Source of the DNA: HGM13233 sp964478515 | GTDB lineage: Bacteria > Bacillota > Clostridia > Oscillospirales > Ruminococcaceae | Assembly (NCBI GenBank): GCA_964478515.1 | Contig: CAYZIL010000020.1 | Span: 1 to 42,846, forward strand | Direction: 5' to 3' | DNA: 42,846 nucleotides | Shown here: positions 13,549 to 22,638 of the stretch, piece by piece | Numbering within the stretch: the first letter of the stretch is position 1 | How the letters are laid out: each line of letters begins with the position of its first letter | Notes under the pieces: generated by a model | Database searches by the model: none | Told to the model about the DNA's origin: nothing | What the model saw: only the letters and a program-made list of their open reading frames with translations | Translations under genes and position numbers: made by a program

Positions 13549-15789
13549 ATGGCACAGAACACAACACAGAGCAACGAAAATAAAGCGCCCGCCGCGCGGC
13601 GGACACTGACAAAAAACATGAAGCGGCGCACCCGTCTGACGCTGATAGCGGCGCTGCTTATCTTCGCTATTCTTGTATGCGTGCTGTTCAAGTGGCAGCT
13701 TATCGACTACGAGGACCTCAAAGCGCGCGCCAGCGACCAGCAGATGGCCGACACGGTCATAACGGCGAACCGCGGCACAATATACGATACTAATATGAAT
13801 GTCCTGGCTCGCAGCTCTACGGCCTGGACTATTTCGCTGTCGCCGGTAAGCATTGACGAGGAGGACTGCGAACCCATTGCCGCTTTTTTAAGCGAACTGC
13901 TCGACATGGATTACCAGACGCTGTTGGACAAATGCATGGAATCTACTCAGTATGCTATTGTTAAGCGCAAAGTTGACCAAAGTGTCAAAGATGATATTCA
14001 AAATTGGGCGGTCGAAAACGGTGTCAGAGGCATTAATTTTACCGAGGATTCGCGCCGCTACTACCCCTACGGCAACTTTCTCGCGTCGGTGCTCGGCTTT
14101 GTCGGTACCGACAACACCGGCCTTTCCGGGCTGGAGGCGTACTATGACGATGTTCTGACCGGCACCGCCGGACGGGTTTTGACGGCGCGCAACGCCAGCG
14201 GTGGCAACGTCTACTATGAGTACGAAACTTACTATGAGGCCGAACCCGGCTACAGTTTGGTGCTGACAGTCGACGAGGTCGTTCAGTATTATTTGGAAAA
14301 ATACGTCGAGCAGGCTATGGAGATACACCAGGTGGAAAACTACGCCTGTGGCATAGTCATGGACGTGAACACCGGCGCGATTTTGGCAATGACGACGAAA
14401 CCGGACTTCGACCCCAACGAACCGCTGCAGATATTCGACGAACAGACCAGCGCCGAGGTCGAGGCAATATCCGACCGCGAGCAATACCTTGCCGCACTTG
14501 GCGCGGCGCAGTCTGAGCAGTGGACCAACCACGCAATAAGTTCGCTGTACGAGCCGGGCTCGGTATTCAAAGTGGTCACTGCCTCTGCGGCGCTGGAAAC
14601 GGGGGCCGTTTCGCTTGACAGTCATTTTTACTGCAGCGGATCCGCGCAGGTGGCCGACGGCGTTGTAATGCACTGCTGGCGCTGGGGCGGACACGGTGAC
14701 CAGTCATTTACTCAAGCCGTAATAAATTCCTGCAATATGGCCTTTATCCAAATCGGTCAGAGTCTCGGCGCCAATAATTTTTACAGCTATTTTAAGGCGT
14801 TCGGGCTGACGGAAAAAACCGGCATTGACCTGCCCGGCGAGGGCAGCAGTCTGTATTATACCGACCGGCAAATGGGCGTAGTCGAGCTTGCCAGCTGCTC
14901 GTTCGGCCAGTCCAATGCCATCACTCCGATACAGATGATAACCGCTGTGGCGGCGGCGGCCAACGGTGGCTATCTGGTGGAGCCGTACATTGTCGACAAG
15001 GTTATTGACGAGGACGGCAATATTATTGAGAGCCACGACACCGTTGTGCGCCGCCAGGTAATCAGCGGGAGCACGTCGGCAATGATAGACGAGGTGCTCG
15101 AACAGGTTGTTTCGCAGTCGACGTCGCGAAACGCCTACATCAAGGGCTACCGAATCGGCGGCAAGACCGGCACGTCCGAAAAACTGGGCGGAGCCGCCGG
15201 GGAATATATCGCCTCGTTTTGCGGCATAGCGCCGGCAGACGACCCGCAAATTGCCGTGCTGTTGCTGTTTGACACGCCGCGCGGCTCGTCGTACTACGGC
15301 GGCACGGTCGCGGCGCCCACAGCGGGCAACCTGTTCCGCAGCATTTTACCCTACCTCGGCATAGACCCGGTCTATGCCGGAGATGAGCTTGAGACAGCCG
15401 ACACGGCAGTGCCGTCGGTTGCGGGTATGAGCGTTTCGCAAGCGACACAGACGCTGCAAAACAGAGGGTTTGCCGTCGGCGCGGTATACGGGCAGGGCGA
15501 AACAGTGGTGCGCCAGTTTCCCAGCGGCGGTATGGCGGCGCCGCGCGGTTCTACCGTAGTGCTCTACACAGACGACAGTGCCGACGTTACGGTGAATATG
15601 CCGGATTTGTCCGGCCGCTCGGTATCCGGCGCGGTGGCGGCGCTGCAGCAAGCGGGACTGAACGTGCGCACGAGCGGCTCAACGTCTTCGAGCGCAGTCG
15701 TTACGGCACAGAGTGTAAGCGCCGGTACGGCGGTGGCAGTCGGCACGGTAATAGACGTAGATTTCACCGATTTTTCTATTACCGATTAA
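13549..15789 (+). CDS. Class B penicillin-binding protein with PASTA domains (FtsI/SpoVD type)
   Basis: A septal peptidoglycan transpeptidase of 746 residues. After a basic cytoplasmic start comes one membrane anchor (about 28-47), the dimerisation domain (about 65-230) and the transpeptidase domain with Ser338 in GSVFK, SCN at 394-396 and KTGTS at 539. Two PASTA domains close the protein (about 615-745). Class B PBPs with PASTA repeats in clostridial dcw clusters serve division (PBP2B/FtsI) or spore cortex (SpoVD); the sequence does not decide between them. The ATG at 13549 has a GGAGAG site. A possible regulated promoter lies at 13449-13493. Confidence 0.95.
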   Translation: MAQNTTQSNENKAPAARRTLTKNMKRRTRLTLIAALLIFAILVCVLFKWQLIDYEDLKARASDQQMADTVITANRGTIYDTNMNVLARSSTAWTISLSPVSIDEEDCEPIAAFLSELLDMDYQTLLDKCMESTQYAIVKRKVDQSVKDDIQNWAVENGVRGINFTEDSRRYYPYGNFLASVLGFVGTDNTGLSGLEAYYDDVLTGTAGRVLTARNASGGNVYYEYETYYEAEPGYSLVLTVDEVVQYYLEKYVEQAMEIHQVENYACGIVMDVNTGAILAMTTKPDFDPNEPLQIFDEQTSAEVEAISDREQYLAALGAAQSEQWTNHAISSLYEPGSVFKVVTASAALETGAVSLDSHFYCSGSAQVADGVVMHCWRWGGHGDQSFTQAVINSCNMAFIQIGQSLGANNFYSYFKAFGLTEKTGIDLPGEGSSLYYTDRQMGVVELASCSFGQSNAITPIQMITAVAAAANGGYLVEPYIVDKVIDEDGNIIESHDTVVRRQVISGSTSAMIDEVLEQVVSQSTSRNAYIKGYRIGGKTGTSEKLGGAAGEYIASFCGIAPADDPQIAVLLLFDTPRGSSYYGGTVAAPTAGNLFRSILPYLGIDPVYAGDELETADTAVPSVAGMSVSQATQTLQNRGFAVGAVYGQGETVVRQFPSGGMAAPRGSTVVLYTDDSADVTVNMPDLSGRSVSGAVAALQQAGLNVRTSGSTSSSAVVTAQSVSAGTAVAVGTVIDVDFTDFSITD

Positions 15790-15809
15790 ATATATTATAA
15801 TATTAAATA

Positions 15810-15838
15810 TGGACGTTTGTTGCCGGGTGGGGTATAAT
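15810..15838 (+). promoter_or_regulatory. Internal promoter before murF
   Basis: TGGACG (15810-15815), 17 bases and a perfect TATAAT (15833-15838). A small 5-bp hairpin (ACACC/GGTGT, 15856-15869) lies in the leader just before the GGAGG site. Confidence 0.65.
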
Positions 15839-15889
15839 GCTATTTGACTGTAAAAACACCTGCTGGTGTCGACAGACTGGAGGAAGTGT

Positions 15890-17248
<1,359 letters not shown>

Positions 17249-17249
17249 A

Positions 17250-17274
17250 TTGCCGCCCAAAAACACAGCGGCAA
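17250..17274 (+). other. Intercistronic hairpin between murF and mraY
   Basis: TTGCCGC (17250-17256) and GCGGCAA (17268-17274) form a 7-bp stem with an 11-base loop. No T-run follows, so it is more likely an mRNA-stability or processing element than a terminator. Confidence 0.4.
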
Positions 17275-17302
17275 ATAAGGGGAACATAAAGAGGTAAACC
17301 AA

Positions 17303-18319
17303 TTGAGAACATCACTTATGCTCGCGGCGCTAATAGCGCTGGCGCTCAGCGGCTGTTTGGGGATAGTACTTATACCCTGGTTAAAAAAGATTCATTTTGG
17401 GCAGGCTATCAAGGGAATAGGACCGACTTGGCACAAAAGCAAGGAAGGCACGCCCACAATGGGCGGGTTTATGTTCATAATCGGCTCTACGGTGGCGCTG
17501 CTTGTCGGCGTCGGTTCCATATATTACACGGCGCCGCAAATAATTTCGCCGAGCATATTCAGCCAGCAGGAGTTTGTGCGGCTGCTCGCCGGCGTCGTGG
17601 CGGCGCTGCTATATGCGGCGGTGGGCTTTTTTGACGACTATTTGAAAGTCGTGCGCCACAATAACGCCGGACTTTACGGCTGGTACAAAATACTTTTTCA
17701 GGTGCTTATTACCGCGGCCTATCTTGCGGTACTGACACTTTTCGGCGGCAGCGACACAACTATTGAGCTGCTGGTATTCGGCAGCGTCGACCTCGGCGTC
17801 TGGTACTATCTGTTGTCAATGGTCTTCATTGTCGGCATGGTAAACGCGGTCAACCTTACCGACGGGCTTGACGGGCTTGCCGCCAGTGTCACTTTTGTTG
17901 TTGCCGCAAGTTATGTCGCACTTGCGGCGCTGGTGGGCTGCTTGGGCTTTTCCATTTGGGCGGCGGCGCTTGCCGGCGCCTGCGCCGGGTTCCTGCTTTG
18001 GAACTTTTACCCCGCCAAGGTATTTATGGGCGACACCGGCTCAATGTTTTTGGGCGGCGCGGTTGTGGCGCTGGGCTACGGGCTGCAAATGCCGACGCTG
18101 ATAATCATTACCGGCATAGTCTATTTGTGCGAGGCCGGTTCCGTAATATTGCAGACGCTTTATTTCAAAGCCACGCACGGCAAACGAATTTTCAAAATGG
18201 CGCCCATCCACCATCATTTCGAGATGTGCGGCATGAGCGAGGTGCAAATTGACCTGATGTTCGTGGCGGTAACGGCGTTGTTTTGCGGAATTGCAATTGT
18301 GCTGGCGATATTCAGGTAA
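17303..18319 (+). CDS. mraY: Phospho-MurNAc-pentapeptide transferase MraY
   Basis: MraY transfers phospho-MurNAc-pentapeptide to undecaprenyl phosphate, giving lipid I. The 338-residue membrane protein has about ten predicted segments and the family motifs GTPTMGG, FFDDYLKV, NLTDGLDGLA, FMGDTGSMFLGG and the IHHHFE loop. The start is a TTG, supported by AAGAGG upstream and by the lack of another start in the region. In many dcw clusters murD lies next; here ftsW follows after 27 bases. Confidence 0.97.
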   Translation: MRTSLMLAALIALALSGCLGIVLIPWLKKIHFGQAIKGIGPTWHKSKEGTPTMGGFMFIIGSTVALLVGVGSIYYTAPQIISPSIFSQQEFVRLLAGVVAALLYAAVGFFDDYLKVVRHNNAGLYGWYKILFQVLITAAYLAVLTLFGGSDTTIELLVFGSVDLGVWYYLLSMVFIVGMVNAVNLTDGLDGLAASVTFVVAASYVALAALVGCLGFSIWAAALAGACAGFLLWNFYPAKVFMGDTGSMFLGGAVVALGYGLQMPTLIIITGIVYLCEAGSVILQTLYFKATHGKRIFKMAPIHHHFEMCGMSEVQIDLMFVAVTALFCGIAIVLAIFR

Positions 18320-18346
18320 GCAAATAATGCGCAAGGTGGAGTTTAT

Positions 18347-19483
18347 TTGAGCACTGCGAAAAGAGCGCGGCGGCTGAAGAACCGCCTGCCGTCAGTAGAC
18401 GCGCCGATGTTAATAGTGACTGTCGTTCTGGTCATTTTCGGCCTGATTATGCTGATGTCGGCGAGCTATGCCTACGCGTACTATTATTACGGAGACAGCT
18501 ACTATTACATTAAGGACCAGCTGCTGTATGCGCTTTTGGGCTTTGCCGTGATGTTCGTCGTGTCGCGAGTCGATTACCGCATACTCCACAAACTTGCCTG
18601 GCCGCTGATGCTGTTCTCGTATGTGCTGCTGGCGCTGACGCTGGTGATGCCGGCGCGAAACGGCGCTCACCGCTGGCTGATTATCGGCAGCTATTCCTTT
18701 CAGCCCTCCGAACTTGTCAAAATTACGCTGATAATCCTGTTTGCCCATCTCATCTCGGTCAATTATGACCGCATGAAAGAATTCAAATTCGGCTACGTCG
18801 TGTTTATGGCGATAATCGCCGCCATCGCGGCAATAATGCTAAACCAGACGCACCTTTCCGGCACAATAATTATCGTTCTTATCGGTCTGGTGATGATGTT
18901 CGTCGGCGGCAGCAAATTCTGGTGGTTTCTGGCCACAGCCGCTGTCGGCGGCGGCAGCGGATTTGCCTACTTGATGTTTTCACACAAAATGTCCTATGCG
19001 ATGCAGCGCATAAGCACCTGGCTGTCGCCGTTTGAGGACACCAGCGACAGCGGTTACCAGACCTACCAGTCGCTGCTGGCAATCGGTTCCGGCGGGCTGT
19101 TCGGCCTGGGGTTGGGCAACTCGCGGCAAAAGTATCTGTACGTTCCCGAGCCGCAAAACGACTTTATTTTTTCCATCATCTGCGAGGAACTCGGCTATAT
19201 CGGTGCCATTTTCGTAATACTGCTTTTTGTCTATTTTGTGGTGCGCGGCTTTTCCATTGCGCTCAACGCCAAGGATAAATTCGGCAGCATGATGGCGCTG
19301 GGCATAACGACGCAAGTCGGCTTGCAGGCAATGCTGAACATTGCCGTTGTCACGAACGCGGTGCCGAATACGGGAATAAGCCTGCCGTTCTTTTCGCAGG
19401 GCGGCACGTCGCTGGTCATGTTATTGGCAGAAGTGGGACTGCTGCTTTCCATCTCGCGCTACAGCAAGACTGAAAAAAACTGA
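18347..19483 (+). CDS. ftsW: Septal lipid II polymerase FtsW (SEDS family)
   Basis: SEDS glycosyltransferase that polymerises lipid II together with a class B PBP. The 378-residue protein has about ten membrane segments, a basic cytoplasmic start, and the motifs NGAHRWLIIGSYSFQPSEL, the loop QTYQSLLAIGSGGLFGLGLGNS and NTGISLPFFSQGGTS. It could be FtsW or its sporulation paralogue SpoVE; the place in the dcw cluster favours the vegetative name but does not prove it. The start is a TTG with AAGGTGGAG upstream. Confidence 0.95.
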   Translation: MSTAKRARRLKNRLPSVDAPMLIVTVVLVIFGLIMLMSASYAYAYYYYGDSYYYIKDQLLYALLGFAVMFVVSRVDYRILHKLAWPLMLFSYVLLALTLVMPARNGAHRWLIIGSYSFQPSELVKITLIILFAHLISVNYDRMKEFKFGYVVFMAIIAAIAAIMLNQTHLSGTIIIVLIGLVMMFVGGSKFWWFLATAAVGGGSGFAYLMFSHKMSYAMQRISTWLSPFEDTSDSGYQTYQSLLAIGSGGLFGLGLGNSRQKYLYVPEPQNDFIFSIICEELGYIGAIFVILLFVYFVVRGFSIALNAKDKFGSMMALGITTQVGLQAMLNIAVVTNAVPNTGISLPFFSQGGTSLVMLLAEVGLLLSISRYSKTEKN

Positions 19484-19528
19484 ATCCGGCGCGAAATCTA
19501 ACTTGCAATAATTACTTCGGGAGAGAAA

Positions 19529-20656
19529 ATGAGAGCACTCATTGCCGCCGGCGGCACCGCCGGACATATAAACCCGGCGTTGGCTGTCGCGGACGAAATT
19601 AAAAAGAACGAGCCCGACAGCGAAATACTGTTTGTCGGCTGCCGCGGCAATCTGGAAGAAAAGCTGGTCAAGGCTGCCGGCTATGCCTTTAGGCCGATAG
19701 AGATGCACTGTTTCATCCGCTCTTTTCGGCTGAAATATATTTTGTGGAATCTGCGGACGCTTTATTTTGTCTTTACCGCCCAAATAAAAACGCGGCGGCT
19801 TATAAAGAAATTCCGCCCGGATGTCGCAATAGGTACCGGCGGTTTTGTCAGCGGTCCTGTGCTGCGAACGGCGGCTCGCATGCGGGTGCGAACGGCAGTC
19901 CACGAGCAGAACGCCTTCCCGGGGCTGACGAACAAATTGCTGGCAAAAGACGTCGATATAATCTTTCTTGCTATGGATGACGCCGCGGCAAGAATAGGCC
20001 ACGCCGACAAATGTCACCTGGTAGGCAACCCGGTAAGCTCACGGGTGCTCAGCTGCGACCGCAGCGCGCTGCGCCGAGCCAACCGCATTGACAAAAAGCT
20101 GTGTGTCCTCTCGTTCGGCGGCTCGCTCGGAGCGGCCAAAATTAACGAGGCCATGGAAAAAATAATTGTGGACGACCGCGCCGACAGCGGGGTGTACCAC
20201 ATTCACGCCACCGGAGCGGAGGACTGGCAGAACTTTTGCAGCGAGCTGGGCGCCGCCGGAGTCGACATTAAAGACACCTCGCGCTTGCGCGTCAGCGAAT
20301 ACATAAACGATATGCCGGAATGCCTGGCAATGGCCGACATAGTCGTCAGCCGCAGCGGCGCCATCACCGTCAGCGAGCTTGCGGCGGCCGGTAAAGCCTC
20401 AATACTCATTCCGTCGCCCAACGTCACCGAGAACCATCAATACTACAACGCGCTGGCGCTGAAAAATGCCGGAGCGGCGTTGATTATTGAGGAGAAGGAC
20501 CTCACGCCCGAAAGCCTTGCCGAGAGCATTCGCAAATTGGGCGCCGACCGCGGCAAATTGACGGAAATGGGAGTGCGCGCGCGCAGTATAGCCGTTACGG
20601 ACGCTGCCGCGAGAATATACCGCTATCTGAAAAAGCTGACGTCAGTCACGGAATAA
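19529..20656 (+). CDS. murG: Lipid II synthase MurG (GlcNAc transferase)
   Basis: MurG adds GlcNAc from UDP-GlcNAc to lipid I on the inner membrane face. The 375-residue GT-B glycosyltransferase opens with RALIAAGGTAGHINPALAVA and carries GTGGFVSGPVL, HEQNAFPGLTNK, the nucleotide-binding FGGSLGAAKINEA and SRSGAITVSELAAAGKASILIPSP. The ATG follows a GGGAGAG site 45 bases after ftsW. It is followed one base later by the divIB gene. Confidence 0.97.
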   Translation: MRALIAAGGTAGHINPALAVADEIKKNEPDSEILFVGCRGNLEEKLVKAAGYAFRPIEMHCFIRSFRLKYILWNLRTLYFVFTAQIKTRRLIKKFRPDVAIGTGGFVSGPVLRTAARMRVRTAVHEQNAFPGLTNKLLAKDVDIIFLAMDDAAARIGHADKCHLVGNPVSSRVLSCDRSALRRANRIDKKLCVLSFGGSLGAAKINEAMEKIIVDDRADSGVYHIHATGAEDWQNFCSELGAAGVDIKDTSRLRVSEYINDMPECLAMADIVVSRSGAITVSELAAAGKASILIPSPNVTENHQYYNALALKNAGAALIIEEKDLTPESLAESIRKLGADRGKLTEMGVRARSIAVTDAAARIYRYLKKLTSVTE

Positions 20657-20657
20657 G

Positions 20658-21440
20658 ATGGCTAAAAGAAGGAAAAACAACAACCGCCGCCGCACGCGGC
20701 GCATACTTAATCTGGTGCTGTTGCTGCTGGTTTTGACCGGCGTGTTTCTCACGCTGACCTTTTGTTTTAAGTGCGAGCAGATAACAGTGCAGGGGGACAG
20801 CATATATTCGGACGAGCAGGTCATTGAGGCTACCGGAATCCGGACAGGCCGCAGCCTGTTTTGGTATTTGACCTCAATTTGCGAAAACCGGGTCTGGCGA
20901 ACGCTGCCTTACCTGGAAAGCGTGCAGATTACCCGGCGGCTGCCGCACGAATTTGTAATTACGCTGGAGCCGGCCAGCGAGTATGCCGCAGTGCCTTGCG
21001 GCAACGAGTACTACATTCTCAGCAGCAGCCTGAAAATAGTAGATATCCGCACGGATTTGGCCGGTATGCCGGTCATAGTCGGACTTGAGCCGAACGCGGC
21101 GCAAGTGGGCGAGTATCTCACCGCAGACAACGAAATTGCCGTCGCTTCTACAAAAACCCTTATGCAGGCGCTGTATAATGAGTCACTGTTGGGCAGTGTC
21201 ACACTGCTGGACGTGACGAACTCAATTGACTTGAGATTTGTCTACGAGAATAGGATTGTCGCGTATCTCGGCACTTCCGAGTCGCTGGAGTACAAGCTGG
21301 CAATGTTCTGCGAAGTCGTTGTCAACCGCGAGCAGGCCGACTTTGCCGGCACCGTAGACCTTTCAAAAAGCGGCGAGGCGCTTGTCAGCGACGACGCCGC
21401 GGCAGTCAGCGGAATTTACTCTGAGTATTTGCAGAACTAA
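20658..21440 (+). CDS. divIB: Cell division protein DivIB/FtsQ
   Basis: A 260-residue bitopic protein with a very basic cytoplasmic start (AKRRKNNNRRRTRR), one membrane segment (about 18-36) and then a POTRA domain (EQITVQGDSIYSDEQVIEAT, about 37-110), followed by the FtsQ domain. DivIB/FtsQ links the Z-ring to septal peptidoglycan synthesis through FtsL and DivIC. The start codon comes directly after the murG stop. Length and topology fit the family. Confidence 0.92.
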   Translation: MAKRRKNNNRRRTRRILNLVLLLLVLTGVFLTLTFCFKCEQITVQGDSIYSDEQVIEATGIRTGRSLFWYLTSICENRVWRTLPYLESVQITRRLPHEFVITLEPASEYAAVPCGNEYYILSSSLKIVDIRTDLAGMPVIVGLEPNAAQVGEYLTADNEIAVASTKTLMQALYNESLLGSVTLLDVTNSIDLRFVYENRIVAYLGTSESLEYKLAMFCEVVVNREQADFAGTVDLSKSGEALVSDDAAAVSGIYSEYLQN

Positions 21441-21454
21441 TAAAATTGTTGAAT

Positions 21455-21489
21455 TTGTAATATTAATGTGATATTTTATAATATATCAC
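21455..21489 (+). promoter_or_regulatory. ftsZ promoter with inverted repeat around the -10 box
   Basis: TTGTAA (21455-21460), 16 bases and TATAAT (21477-21482). GTGATAT (21468-21474) and ATATCAC (21483-21489) form a perfect 7-bp inverted repeat flanking the -10 box. The start GTG lies 17 bases after the repeat. Confidence 0.7.
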
Positions 21490-21505
21490 CTATGGAGGGG
21501 CTACC

Positions 21506-22618
21506 GTGAACTTTAAGCTTTGTGACAATAATGTGGGCACGGTAATAATTAAAGTTGTCGGCGTCGGCGGCGGCGGCGGCAACGCGGTCAACCGCATGAT
21601 TCAAAGCGGCATCCGCGGCGTTGAATTTATAGCCATGAACACGGACTCGCAGGTCGTCAACAACTCAAAAGCGACCTTAAAGTTGCAGTTGGGCGCAAAG
21701 CTCACCGGCGGCTTCGGCGCAGGCAGCGACCCCGAAGTGGGCCGCAAGGCTGCGGAAGAGAGCCGCGAGGAAATAAGCAACGCGCTGCGCGGCGCGCAAA
21801 TGGTATTTGTGACTGCCGGTATGGGCGGCGGCACCGGTACGGGCGCCTCGCCGGTCGTGGCGGAAGTTGCGCAGGAACTCGGCATACTTACCGTTGCAGT
21901 AGTCACCAAGCCCTTTGCATTTGAGGGCAGACGCAAAATGGAGACAGCCGAACTCGGCATCTCCCAGTTGAGAGACCACGTCGACTCGCTGATAATCGTT
22001 CCCAACGAGCGCTTGAAGCTCATCAGCGAGGAACGCATCACAATGGTCAACGCTTTCGACGTTGCCGACAATGTGCTGCGCCAGGCGGTGCAGAGCGTTT
22101 CCGACCTAATCAACGTGCCCGGCCTTGTCAACCTTGACTTTGCCGACATAGAAAAAGTAATGCGCGGCGCCGGCAGTGCCCACATGGGTGTTGGCCGCGC
22201 CACCGGCCGCGACAAAGCAGAGATGGCGGCGTCTTCCGCTATTTCCAGCCCGCTGTTGGAAACGACTATCAACGGCGCCAGCGGCGTACTTATCAATATT
22301 ACCTGTCCGCAGGACATCGACTTGTACGACGTCGAGCTTGCTGCCTCCATGATAACCGAGGCGGCACATCCGGACGCCAATATCATTTGGGGCGCGGCGA
22401 TTGACGACTCGCTTGAGGACGAGATGGTAATTACCGTTATCGCCACCGGCTTTGCCGACGAGACGGCGCCGCCGCAGCAAGCGCCCGCAGCGACTGAACA
22501 AATGCCGGCGGAAAATGCACCCGTAAGCGCAGAACACAACACGGGCTACGACGACCGCGACATTGACCAGCTTATAAAAATGCTTAACAATCACGACAAT
22601 AACTTCAACCAGATGTAA
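21506..22618 (+). CDS. ftsZ: Cell division GTPase FtsZ
   Basis: The tubulin-like protein that forms the Z-ring. The 370-residue protein has the N-terminal IKVVGVGGGGGNAVNRM, the tubulin signature GGGTGTG (107-113), the T7 loop region NVPGLVNLDFADIEKVM and the C-terminal domain. The last 60 residues form a Pro/Ala/Glu-rich linker ending in DIDQLIKMLNNH, the likely FtsA/SepF-binding peptide. It starts with GTG after a GGAGGGG site and has its own promoter. ftsA is not adjacent, as in many Clostridia that use SepF. Confidence 0.98.
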   Translation: MNFKLCDNNVGTVIIKVVGVGGGGGNAVNRMIQSGIRGVEFIAMNTDSQVVNNSKATLKLQLGAKLTGGFGAGSDPEVGRKAAEESREEISNALRGAQMVFVTAGMGGGTGTGASPVVAEVAQELGILTVAVVTKPFAFEGRRKMETAELGISQLRDHVDSLIIVPNERLKLISEERITMVNAFDVADNVLRQAVQSVSDLINVPGLVNLDFADIEKVMRGAGSAHMGVGRATGRDKAEMAASSAISSPLLETTINGASGVLINITCPQDIDLYDVELAASMITEAAHPDANIIWGAAIDDSLEDEMVITVIATGFADETAPPQQAPAATEQMPAENAPVSAEHNTGYDDRDIDQLIKMLNNHDNNFNQM

Positions 22619-22638
22619 AGAAATTCGAGGATAATGCA

